NCBI RefSeq assembly: GCF_001417775.1
Contig: NZ_BBZJ01000017.1
Coordinates: 248,001 to 312,000, forward strand
Length of the DNA: 64,000 bases
DNA from: Streptomyces sp. TP-A0356
Lineage (GTDB): Bacteria; Actinomycetota; Actinomycetes; Streptomycetales; Streptomycetaceae
Reading direction: 5' to 3'
Positions 50,131 through 57,603 of the stretch are shown piece by piece (the stretch's first letter is position 1; each line of letters begins with the position of its first letter). The notes below the pieces were generated by a model. That model was not told the origin of the DNA and did no database searches. It saw only the letters and a list, made by a program, of their open reading frames with translations. The position numbers and the translations under genes are program-made.

Positions 50131-51271
50131 TGGTGACGTTCGCCTGGCCGCCGCCCTCGCACATCGTCTGGAGGCCGTATCGGCCGCCGGTGCGCTCCAG
50201 TTCGTGGAGCAGGGTGGTCATGAGCTTGGCGCCCGTCGCGCCCAGGGGGTGGCCGAGCGCGATGGCGCCGCCGTTGACGTTGACCTTCTCCGGGTCGGCG
50301 CCGGTCTCCTCGAGCCAGGCGAGGACGACCGGCGCGAACGCCTCGTTGATCTCGACGAGGTCGATGTCGTCGATGGTGAGGCCGGTCTTCTTCAGGGCGT
50401 GCGCGGTCGCCGGGATCGGAGCCGACAGCATGCGGATCGGGTCCCCGCCGCGCACCGAGAGATGGTGGACCCGGGCGCGCGGGGTCAGCCCGTGTTCGCG
50501 TACCGCCCGCTCCGAGGCCAGCAGCAGGGCCGCCGCGCCGTCGGAGACCTGCGATGAGCAGGCGGCGGTGACGGTGCCGCCGTCGAGGACCGGCTTCAAC
50601 TCGGCCATCTTCTCCAGGGAGGTGTCCCGGCGCGGGCCCTCGTCGACCGTGACCTCGCCGTAGGCGACGGTCTCCCGGTCGAAGCGGCCCTCGTCGATCG
50701 CCCGGACCGCCCGCTGGTGCGAGCGCAGCGCGAACTCCTCCTGGTCGCGCCGGGTGATGCCCCACTTGGCGGCGATCAGCTCGGCGCCGTGGAACTGGTT
50801 GACGGGCCGGTCGCCGTAGCGGGCGCGCCAGCCCTGGCTGCCCGCGAACGGCCCCTGGGTGAGCCCCAGTGGTTCGGCGGCCTGGCGGGAGGCGAAGGCG
50901 ATCGGTATCTGCGACATGTTCTGGACGCCGCCGGCGACCACCAGGTCCTGTGTGCCGGACAGCACGGCCTGCGCCGCGAAGTGCACGGCCTGCTGCGAGG
51001 ACCCGCACTGCCGGTCGACCGTCACCCCCGGCACCTCCTCGGGCAGCCCGGCCGCCAGCCAGCAGGTGCGGGCGATGTCCCCCGCCTGCGGCCCGACCGT
51101 GTCCAGGCAGCCGAAGACGACGTCCTCCACGGCGGCGGGATCCACGCCGGAACGGGACACCAGGGCCCTCAGCACATGGGCGCCCAGGTCGGCCGGATGG
51201 ACCCCGCTCAGCCCACCCCGGCGCCGCCCCACGGGCGTACGGACCGCTTCGACGACATAGGCCTCGGCCAT
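50114..51271 (-). CDS. fadA6: FadA6-type acetyl-CoA acyltransferase (thiolase)
   Basis: A 385-residue thiolase that performs thiolytic cleavage of a dioic acyl-CoA late in HIP degradation. Nucleophile Cys89 in V-D-R-Q-C-G-S-S-Q-Q, N-E-A-F-A-P, the catalytic His in GGAIALGHPLGATGA, and the second Cys in M-C-E-G-G-G-Q are all intact. ATG 51271 with a GAGGGAG site is better than the TTG two codons earlier. It lies 32 bp after kstR2 on the same strand and so is in the kstR2/ipdF operon. Confidence 0.9.
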   Translation of the reverse strand: MAEAYVVEAVRTPVGRRRGGLSGVHPADLGAHVLRALVSRSGVDPAAVEDVVFGCLDTVGPQAGDIARTCWLAAGLPEEVPGVTVDRQCGSSQQAVHFAAQAVLSGTQDLVVAGGVQNMSQIPIAFASRQAAEPLGLTQGPFAGSQGWRARYGDRPVNQFHGAELIAAKWGITRRDQEEFALRSHQRAVRAIDEGRFDRETVAYGEVTVDEGPRRDTSLEKMAELKPVLDGGTVTAACSSQVSDGAAALLLASERAVREHGLTPRARVHHLSVRGGDPIRMLSAPIPATAHALKKTGLTIDDIDLVEINEAFAPVVLAWLEETGADPEKVNVNGGAIALGHPLGATGAKLMTTLLHELERTGGRYGLQTMCEGGGQANVTIIERL

Positions 51272-51303
51272 GGTCAACTCCCTCGCACAGGAATGCTGTT
51301 CAC

Positions 51304-51921
51304 CTACGACTGCTCACGTACGGCGATCCCGTCGAGCACCATCGACAGGTACTGCCGGGCGATCTCCTCCGCGCTGTGCTGCCCGCCGGGCCGGTACCAG
51401 GAGGCGGCGACCCACACCGTGTCGCGCACGAACCGGTAGGTGAGGCGGACGTCGAGATCGGACCTGAAGACCTCGGCGGCGACTCCCCGCTCCAGCGTGG
51501 ACAGCCACGCCTTCTCGAACTTGCGCTGCGACTCGGCGAGGAACGCGAACCTTTCCTGCGCCACGAGCTGCTTGGACTCCTTCTGGTAGATCGCGACGGC
51601 CGCGCGGTGCCGGTCGATCTCCCGGAAGGACTCGGTGACCAGCGCCTCCAGGGTCTCGCGCGGACCGAGTTCGGAGTCCAGGACGGTGTCGTAGCCGTCC
51701 CAGAGCTCGTCGAGGAAGGTGCGCAGGATCTCCTCCAGCATCGACTCCTTGGAGTCGAAGTGGTAGTAGAGACTGCCCGCGAGCATCCCGGCGTGGTCCG
51801 CGATCTTGCGTACGGTGGTGGCGTTGTAGCCCTGCTCGGCGAAGACCTCGGCGGCGGTGTCGAGGAGTTCCCGGCGGCGGGCGGGCGCGGCGGTCACCTG
51901 GGGCTTCTTCTTGGTCGGCAC
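51304..51921 (-). CDS. kstR2: KstR2, TetR-family repressor of HIP degradation genes
   Basis: A 205-residue TetR-family repressor. The HTH domain has R-R-E-L-L-D-T-A-A-E-V-F-A-E-Q-G-Y-N-A-T-T-V-R-K-I-A-D-H-A-G and G-S-L-Y-Y-H-F-D-S-K-E. The C-terminal ligand domain (V-A-I-Y-Q-K-E-S-K, Y-R-F-V-R-D-T-V-W-V-A-A-S-W-Y-R-P-G-G) closely follows what I remember of M. tuberculosis KstR2 (Rv3557c), which senses HIP-CoA. ATG start. It is located inside the regulon, between fadA6 and ipdF on the same strand. The two operators in this window are its likely targets. Confidence 0.9.
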   Translation of the reverse strand: MPTKKKPQVTAAPARRRELLDTAAEVFAEQGYNATTVRKIADHAGMLAGSLYYHFDSKESMLEEILRTFLDELWDGYDTVLDSELGPRETLEALVTESFREIDRHRAAVAIYQKESKQLVAQERFAFLAESQRKFEKAWLSTLERGVAAEVFRSDLDVRLTYRFVRDTVWVAASWYRPGGQHSAEEIARQYLSMVLDGIAVREQS

Positions 51922-51963
51922 GGGTCCATTGTGATCCCGGGGGCGCTGGTTCCCCGCATGGCA

Positions 51964-52749
51964 CTAGGCGTGCTGGCTGCTGACGGCGACGACCTCGCCG
52001 GTCATGTACGAGGAGTAGCCGGAGGCCAGGAAGACGATCACGTTGGCCACCTCCCACGGCTGCGCGTACCGCCCGAAGGCCTCCCGCGCGGTCAGCTCCT
52101 CCAGCAGCTCGGCCGAGGTCACCTTCACCAGGTGCGGATGCAGGGCGAGGCTCGGCGAGACCGCGTTGACGCGCACGCCGTACCGGGCTCCCTCGATCGC
52201 CGCGCAGCGGGTCAGGGCCATCACGCCCGCCTTCGCGGCCGCGTAGTGCGCCTGTCCGGCCTGGGCTCGCCAGCCGATCACGGAGGCGTTGTTGACGATC
52301 ACGCCGCCGCCCGTCCCCCTCATCGCGCGCAAGGCCGCCCGGGTGCACCGGAACGTGCCGTTCAGCGTCACGTCGAGCACGGTCGACCACTGTTCGTCGG
52401 TCATGTCGACCAGCGCCGCGGTACCGCCCAGACCGGCGTTGTTGACGACGATGTCGAGGCGGCCGTGCAGCCCGACGGCCATGTCGAAGAGGGCCCGCAC
52501 CTGGCTCTCGTCAGTGACGTCGCAGGACACCGCCGCCACCGCGCCCTCGAACTCCCCGGCCAGCTCCGCCTCGTACTCCTTCAGCCGGCGCGCATGGGCG
52601 TCGCTGATCAGTACGCGCGCGCCCTCCTCCAGGAACCGGCGCGCCGTCGCTCCCCCGATCCCCGTCCCGGCCGCCGCGGTGATGACGGCGGTGCGTCCCG
52701 TCAGCAGCCCGTGGCCGGGCACATACGACGGACCCTCGACGTCTGTCAT
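51964..52749 (-). CDS. ipdF: IpdF, SDR-family dehydrogenase
   Basis: A 261-residue short-chain dehydrogenase. Cofactor binding T-A-A-A-G-T-G-I-G-G-A-T-A replaces the usual TGxxxGIG, followed by V-L-I-S-D-A-H, N-N-A-G-L-G-G-T-A, the catalytic Ser-Tyr-Lys in N-A-S-V-I-G-W-R-A-Q-A-G-Q-A-H-Y-A-A-A-K. In M. tuberculosis IpdF (Rv3559c) oxidises the 5-hydroxy intermediate of the HIP-CoA pathway. No ribosome site precedes its ATG and the gap to the divergent ipdE1 is 47 bp, which suggests a leaderless or very short-leader transcript. Confidence 0.85.
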   Translation of the reverse strand: MTDVEGPSYVPGHGLLTGRTAVITAAAGTGIGGATARRFLEEGARVLISDAHARRLKEYEAELAGEFEGAVAAVSCDVTDESQVRALFDMAVGLHGRLDIVVNNAGLGGTAALVDMTDEQWSTVLDVTLNGTFRCTRAALRAMRGTGGGVIVNNASVIGWRAQAGQAHYAAAKAGVMALTRCAAIEGARYGVRVNAVSPSLALHPHLVKVTSAELLEELTAREAFGRYAQPWEVANVIVFLASGYSSYMTGEVVAVSSQHA

Positions 52750-52765
52750 ACGGCCACGCTAACCT

Positions 52766-52782
52766 ACCAAACACTTGTTAGG
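52766..52782. promoter_or_regulatory. Predicted KstR2 operator between ipdF and ipdE1
   Basis: Plus strand ACCAAACACTTGTTAGG; its complement is CCTAACAAGTGTTTGGT, matching the site at 46582-46598 at 15 of 17 positions. The 14-bp core fits 9 of 10 fixed positions of AnCAAGnnCTTGnT. Confidence 0.78.
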
Positions 52783-52796
52783 GAAGGAGGGCGGCC

Positions 52797-53936
52797 GTGG
52801 ACCTCATCCACTCCCCCGCCGACGAGGCGTTCCGCGCCGAGGCCCGGTCCTGGCTCGCCGCGCACGTACCCGAGTCCCCGCTGCCCTCCCTGGAGACGGA
52901 GGAGGGCTTCGCGGCACACCGCGCCTGGGAGGCGGTACTGGCCGCGGACCGCTGGTCGGTGGTGTCCTGGCCGATCGCGTACGGAGGACGGGACGCGGGA
53001 CTGGTCCGATGGCTGATCTTCGAAGAGGAGTACTACGCGGCGGGAGCACCGGGCCGCGTCAGCCAGAACGGCATCAGCCTTCTGGCGCCCACCCTCTTCG
53101 CGTACGGGAGCGAGGACCAGCGGGCGCGCGTCCTGCCTCCGATGGCGTCGGGCGAGGTGATCTGGGCGCAGGCGTGGTCCGAGCCTGAGGCGGGCTCGGA
53201 CCTGGCGTCGCTCACGTCGAAGGCGATCCGCACGGCGGGCGGGTGGCTGCTGAGGGGGCAGAAGACGTGGTCGTCGCGGGCGGCGTTCGCGGACCGCGCC
53301 TTCGGGCTGTTCCGCAGCGATCCGGACACGCCGAAGCCGCACCAGGGCCTCGTCCATCTCATGTTCGACCTCGGCGCGCCGGGAGTGACGGTCCGTCCGA
53401 TCGGCCGTCTCGACGGCAAGCCGGCCTTCGCCGAACTCTTCCTGGACGACGTGTTCGTGCCCGACGAGGACGTGATCGGCGAACCAGGTCAGGGCTGGCG
53501 GATCGCCATGTCGACGGCGGGCGACGAGCGCGGGCTGACGCTGCGCTCGCCCGGCCGCTTCCTGGCCGCGGCCGACCGGCTGCTGAGACTGTGGCAGGCG
53601 CGGGGCTGCCCGGCGTCGGCGCGCGACCGGGTGGCCGACGCCCTCATCGGCGCCCGCGCCTACCAGCTCTTCACCTATGCGGGAGCCTCCCGCTTCCTGG
53701 ACGGCGAGCCGATGGGCCCCGAGTCCAGTCTGAACAAGGTCTTCTGGTCCGAGTACGACATCGCGCTGCACGAGACCGCGCTCGATCTCCTGGGCGAGGA
53801 CGGTGAGGCGGCGGACACCGACTGGTCCGAGGGCTATGTCTTCTCCCTGGCCGGCCCGGTCTACGCCGGCACGAACGAGATCCAGCGCGACATCATCGCC
53901 GAGCGCCTGCTCGGCCTGCCGAAGGGCCGCCGCTGA
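52797..53936 (+). CDS. ipdE1: IpdE1, acyl-CoA dehydrogenase alpha subunit (FadE30-like)
   Basis: A 379-residue acyl-CoA dehydrogenase of near-full length (the M. tuberculosis FadE30 I remember has 385). Q-A-W-S-E-P-E-A-G-S-D-L-A-S-L (substrate/FAD loop), F-D-L-G-A-P-G-V-T-V-R-P-I, the FAD-binding C-terminal G-D-E-R-G-L-T-L-R and P-V-Y-A-G-T-N-E-I-Q-R-D-I-I are visible. In M. tuberculosis IpdE1 and IpdE2 form an alpha2beta2 dehydrogenase on 5-hydroxy HIP-CoA. It begins with GTG 52797 six bases after GGAAGGAGG and overlaps ipdE2 by one base (TGATG). Confidence 0.9.
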   Translation: MDLIHSPADEAFRAEARSWLAAHVPESPLPSLETEEGFAAHRAWEAVLAADRWSVVSWPIAYGGRDAGLVRWLIFEEEYYAAGAPGRVSQNGISLLAPTLFAYGSEDQRARVLPPMASGEVIWAQAWSEPEAGSDLASLTSKAIRTAGGWLLRGQKTWSSRAAFADRAFGLFRSDPDTPKPHQGLVHLMFDLGAPGVTVRPIGRLDGKPAFAELFLDDVFVPDEDVIGEPGQGWRIAMSTAGDERGLTLRSPGRFLAAADRLLRLWQARGCPASARDRVADALIGARAYQLFTYAGASRFLDGEPMGPESSLNKVFWSEYDIALHETALDLLGEDGEAADTDWSEGYVFSLAGPVYAGTNEIQRDIIAERLLGLPKGRR

Positions 53937-54892
53937 TGCGTCTTCTGCTCACCGACGAACAGCGCGCGTTCGCCCGCTCGCTGGACGCCCTGCTGACCGC
54001 CGCCGACACACCGTCCGTCATACGGTCCTGGAGTGCCGGGGACCACACGGCCGGACGGGCGCTGTGGTCCCGGCTGGCGGAGGCGGGGGTCTTCGCGCTG
54101 GCGGTCCCGGAGGCGTACGAAGGGGTGGGACCGCTGCCCGTGGAACTCGCCGTGGCCTTCGTCGAGCTGGGGCGGCACGCGGTACCGGGTCCACTGGTGG
54201 AGACGGTGCTCGCGGCGGCCCTGCTCGCCGGGGTGCCCGAGCAGGCCGAGCGGCTGCTGCCCCGGCTGGCCGCCGGCACGGCCCTGGCCACGGTGGGTAC
54301 CCGGTACGCGCTGGACGGGGACGCGGCCGATGTCGTACTCACGCTCAGGGACGGTGAGTTGTGGCTGTCGCCCGGCTGCGGGCCGGACGCACGGCGGTCA
54401 CTGGACACCGCCCGCCGGCTCGCCACTCCGCTCGTCGGCGGCGAACTCCTCTCCACCGACGTCCCCCCGGACGCCGTCGTCCCGGCCCGCCTGGCCACCG
54501 CGGCCCAGGCCCTCGGCGTGGGCCTCGCCCTCCTCGACCGAACCGTCGCGTACGTCGGGCAGCGCGTCCAGTTCGGCGTGCCCGTCGGCTCGTTCCAGGC
54601 GGTCAAGCACCGGCTGGCCGACGCGAAGATCGCCCTGGAGTTCGCCCGGCCACTGCTCTTCGGCGCCGCCCTGTCGATGAACCCCGCGGACGTGGCCGCC
54701 GCCAAGGTCGCGGCCTGCGAGGCGGCGTACACGACCGCCCGCACGGCGCTCCAGCTGCACGGCGCGATCGGCTACACCGCCGAGTACGACCTCTCCCTGT
54801 GGCTGACGAAGGCCCGTGCGCTGCGCACGGCGTGGGGTGATCCGGCGGAGTGCCGGGCCGTCGTCCTCAGTGGTGCCCGCCCTCCCTCGTGA
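53936..54892 (+). CDS. ipdE2: IpdE2, acyl-CoA dehydrogenase beta subunit (FadE33-like)
   Basis: A 318-residue short acyl-CoA dehydrogenase-like protein, the exact length I recall for FadE33 (Rv3564). It keeps the C-terminal helical half (V-G-Q-R-V-Q-F-G-V-P-V-G-S-F-Q-A-V-K-H-R-L-A-D, L-Q-L-H-G-A-I-G-Y-T-A-E-Y-D-L) but the middle beta domain is reduced, which fits the heterotetrameric IpdE1-IpdE2 enzyme class in which only one subunit keeps each active-site element. Adjacent placement with ipdE1 supports this. It overlaps the convergent small ORF at 54867 by 26 bp. Confidence 0.88.
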   Translation: MRLLLTDEQRAFARSLDALLTAADTPSVIRSWSAGDHTAGRALWSRLAEAGVFALAVPEAYEGVGPLPVELAVAFVELGRHAVPGPLVETVLAAALLAGVPEQAERLLPRLAAGTALATVGTRYALDGDAADVVLTLRDGELWLSPGCGPDARRSLDTARRLATPLVGGELLSTDVPPDAVVPARLATAAQALGVGLALLDRTVAYVGQRVQFGVPVGSFQAVKHRLADAKIALEFARPLLFGAALSMNPADVAAAKVAACEAAYTTARTALQLHGAIGYTAEYDLSLWLTKARALRTAWGDPAECRAVVLSGARPPS

Positions 54893-55169
54893 GGGCGCGG
54901 TACTCCTCCGCCGTCGGCTTGGGGATCCGAGCCCCGGGCCCGATCTCGTAGGGCGATGGCTGCTCGTGCTGGGTGAGGGTGAACAGCCGTGTCCGCGAGA
55001 GCGGTTGGTGGACCTCGACGTACTCCCCGTGCGGCAGCCGTTTGACGGTGCCGGTCTCCCGCCCGTGCAGCACCTGGTCGCGGTCGCGGGGCTGCAGGCC
55101 CAGACAGAGGGTCGCCCACAGGTCGTTGCCGGCGCCGATCAGGAGCACCCCGTTGCCAATGGGCCGCAC
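54867..55169 (-). CDS. Hypothetical protein downstream of the VWA gene
   Basis: A 100-residue reading frame starting with GTG 55169, 7 bp after the VWA gene stop. It has I-G-N-G-V-L-L-I-G-A-G-N-D-L-W-A-T-L-C-L-G-L, then G-R-E-T-G-T-V-K-R-L-P-H-G-E-Y-V-E-V-H-Q-P-L-S and a polar end. It looks like real coding sequence but I recognise no family. It could be a downstream cistron or the remains of a longer reading frame. It overlaps the convergent ipdE2 end by 26 bp. Confidence 0.5.
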   Translation of the reverse strand: MRPIGNGVLLIGAGNDLWATLCLGLQPRDRDQVLHGRETGTVKRLPHGEYVEVHQPLSRTRLFTLTQHEQPSPYEIGPGARIPKPTAEEYRALTREGGHH

Positions 55170-55176
55170 GCTGCGA

Positions 55177-55896
55177 TCAGGCCACGATCCCCTTGGCCCG
55201 CGCCGCCGCCAGCCACTGCGGGAACTCGCCCACCAGCCGGTCGTACAGCTCGGCGTCGGGGACCTTTCGCGGATCCGCACCGGCGGGGAAGTAGCCCGCG
55301 TTGTCGACGACCCGCTTCTGCGGCACGGGCAGTTCGTCGAGCTTCCGCAGGAAGTCGAACTGCTTGCTGCCCGGGTCCCCGAACCCGATGAACTGCCAGA
55401 AGATCGGCAGCCTGGCCGCCTTGCACAGATACCGTTCCGCGGCGAGCTTGTCGATGGGGCCGCCATCGGTCTGGAAGACGACCAGCGCGGGATCCCTGGA
55501 GCCGCTGTCGAGGTAGTGGTCGATGACGGTGTCCATGGCCAGGTGGTAGCTGGTCCGGCCCATGTGCCCGAGCCCGGCCACGATCCGGTCGATCCGGCCC
55601 CGGTGGTCGCCGAGGGAGATGTCGGTGACGGCGTCGACGTCCGTGGAGAAGAAGACGACCGGCACCCGCCCGTCGTCATCGAGCTGAGCCGACAGCCCGA
55701 GCACCCGGTCGGCGAGCGCCTGCACACTGCCGTCCTTGTAGTACGGCCGCATGGAACCGGAGTAGTCGACCACCAGGTAGACGGCGGCCCGCTGCCCGCT
55801 CAGCCCGTGCTTGGTGAGGGACACCCCGGCGCTCTTGTACAGGCTGACCAGCGCGGGCGCGGTCTCCTCGACCTTGCGGAGGCTGATCGGTGCCAT
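55177..55896 (-). CDS. VWA-domain protein (TerF/TerY-like)
   Basis: A 239-residue von Willebrand A domain protein. The MIDAS metal site V-D-Y-S-G-S-M is complete, with further F-S-T-D and Q-T-D-G-G. The start M-A-P-I-S-L-R-K-V-E-E-T-A-P and the segments A-G-V-S-L-T-K-H-G-L-S-G-Q and G-S-K-Q-F-D-F-L-R-K-L-D match the cytosolic VWA proteins of tellurium-resistance-like (ter) systems, which bind Ca or Mg and partner proteins. No other ter gene is nearby. ATG 55896 with AGGAAG is used; the longer frame to 56043 is out of place. Confidence 0.82.
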   Translation of the reverse strand: MAPISLRKVEETAPALVSLYKSAGVSLTKHGLSGQRAAVYLVVDYSGSMRPYYKDGSVQALADRVLGLSAQLDDDGRVPVVFFSTDVDAVTDISLGDHRGRIDRIVAGLGHMGRTSYHLAMDTVIDHYLDSGSRDPALVVFQTDGGPIDKLAAERYLCKAARLPIFWQFIGFGDPGSKQFDFLRKLDELPVPQKRVVDNAGYFPAGADPRKVPDAELYDRLVGEFPQWLAAARAKGIVA

Positions 55897-56048
55897 GCGG
55901 ACTTCCTTCTCTGCTGGGACGGCGCTGTTGACCCTACGCCACCGCCGTCCCGCGGCACGCGATCCTGCCGCTGCCCCAACTCCCGCCCAGCGAACGCAGA
56001 CCGGCGGCCGGTGACCGGCCGGCTCCCACCGGCGTCCGGACATGCGGC

Positions 56049-56092
56049 GGCGCCTGCCCCATCGTCCGGTCGGGGACTGGCGGGCAGGCGCC
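56049..56092 (-). terminator. Hairpin terminator of the gltBD operon
   Basis: A perfect 11-bp inverted repeat (GGCGCCTGCCC at 56049-56059 with its complement at 56082-56092, 22-nt loop) lies about 48 bp past the gltD stop codon. Confidence 0.7.
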
Positions 56093-56139
56093 GTCTGTGT
56101 TCCGTACGCCGTTGTACGGGACGTCTGTCGAGCGCTGCG

Positions 56140-57603
56140 TCAGACCATCAGCGCGCGGTCCGTCGGGCGGATCGGGGCCGGCAGGTCGCTGGCGCCCGTG
56201 AGGAAGCGGTCCACACCGCGTGCCGCCGAGCGGCCCTCGGCGATCGCCCACACGATCAGCGACTGGCCACGGCCCGCGTCACCCGCCACGAACACGCCCG
56301 GCACGTTCGTCTGGAAGTCGGCGTCACGCGCGATGTTGCCGCGCTCGTCCAGCTTCAGGCCGAACTGCTCGACCAGGCCGTTGTCCCGGTCCGTGCCGGT
56401 GAAGCCCATGGCCAGCGTGACCAGCTGGGCCGGGATCTTGCGCTCCGTGCCCGGCTTCTGCGTCAGCTTGCCGTCCACGAACTCGACCTCGGCGAGGTGC
56501 AGCCACTGCACGTTGCCGTCCTCGTCGCCCTCGAAGTGGGTCGTGGAGGCCGAGTAGATGCGCTCGCCTCCCTCCTCGTGGGCCGAGGTGACCTTGTAGA
56601 GGATCGGGAAGGTCGGCCACGGCTGGTTGACCGGGTTCCGCTCGTCGTTCGGGCGGGGCATGATCTCCAGCTGGGTGACGGAGGCCGCGCCCTGGCGGTG
56701 GGCCGTGCCCACGCAGTCCGCGCCCGTGTCACCGCCGCCGATCACGACGACGTGCTTGCCCTCTGCCGAGATCGGTGTGGTGACGTAGTCGCCCTCCTGC
56801 ACCTTGTTGGCCAGCGGCAGGTACTCCATGGCCTGGTGGACGCCCTTGAGCTCGCGGCCGGGGACCGGCAGGTCACGGGCGGTCGTCGCACCGGCCGCGA
56901 TGACCACCGCGTCGTACCGCTTGCGCAGGTCCGTCGCCTTGAGGTCACGGCCGATCTCGATGCCCGTCCGGAAGCGGGTGCCCTCCGCGCGCATCTGCTC
57001 GATACGGCGGTTGATGTGCCGCTTCTCCATCTTGAACTCGGGGATGCCGTAGCGGAGCAGGCCGCCGACGCGGTCCGCGCGCTCGTACACCGCGACCGTG
57101 TGACCGGCCCGGGTCAGCTGCTGGGCGGCGGCGAGCCCGGCGGGACCGGACCCGATGACCGCCACCGTCTTGCCGGACAGGCGCTCGGGGGCCTGCGGCT
57201 TCACGTCACCGCTGTCCCACGCCTTGTCGATGATGGAGACCTCGACGTTCTTGATGGTGACCGGCGGCTGGTTGATGCCGAGCACACACGCGGACTCGCA
57301 CGGAGCCGGGCACAGCCGGCCCGTGAACTCCGGGAAGTTGTTCGTGGCGTGCAGGCGCTCGGACGCCTCGGTCCAGTCCTCGCGGTACGCGTAGTCGTTC
57401 CACTCGGGGATCAGGTTCCCCAGCGGACAGCCGTTGTGGCAGAACGGGATGCCGCAGTCCATGCACCGGCTGGCCTGCTTGCTGATGATCGGCAGCAGCG
57501 AGCCGGGGACGTAGACCTCGTTCCAGTCCCTGACGCGCTCGCCCACCGGGCGGGACCTGGCGACCTCGCGGCCGTGGTTCAGAAAGCCCTTGGGATCAGC
57601 CAT
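56140..57603 (-). CDS. gltD: Glutamate synthase (NADPH) small subunit
   Basis: A 487-residue FAD/NADPH and Fe-S subunit that passes electrons from NADPH to GltB. N-terminal cysteine motifs [10 protein letters not shown] and C-P-A-P-C-E-S-A-C bind two 4Fe-4S clusters. The FAD-binding motif [19 protein letters not shown] and the NADPH-binding [17 protein letters not shown] follow. Its ATG overlaps the end of gltB by 8 bp, so the subunits are translated together. Confidence 0.96.
   Translation of the reverse strand: MADPKGFLNHGREVARSRPVGERVRDWNEVYVPGSLLPIISKQASRCMDCGIPFCHNGCPLGNLIPEWNDYAYREDWTEASERLHATNNFPEFTGRLCPAPCESACVLGINQPPVTIKNVEVSIIDKAWDSGDVKPQAPERLSGKTVAVIGSGPAGLAAAQQLTRAGHTVAVYERADRVGGLLRYGIPEFKMEKRHINRRIEQMRAEGTRFRTGIEIGRDLKATDLRKRYDAVVIAAGATTARDLPVPGRELKGVHQAMEYLPLANKVQEGDYVTTPISAEGKHVVVIGGGDTGADCVGTAHRQGAASVTQLEIMPRPNDERNPVNQPWPTFPILYKVTSAHEEGGERIYSASTTHFEGDEDGNVQWLHLAEVEFVDGKLTQKPGTERKIPAQLVTLAMGFTGTDRDNGLVEQFGLKLDERGNIARDADFQTNVPGVFVAGDAGRGQSLIVWAIAEGRSAARGVDRFLTGASDLPAPIRPTDRALMV

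Noticed and set aside
55177..55896. A tellurium resistance operon
   Set aside because: The VWA protein resembles ter-system members, but no TerD, TerB or TerC gene is in the window.
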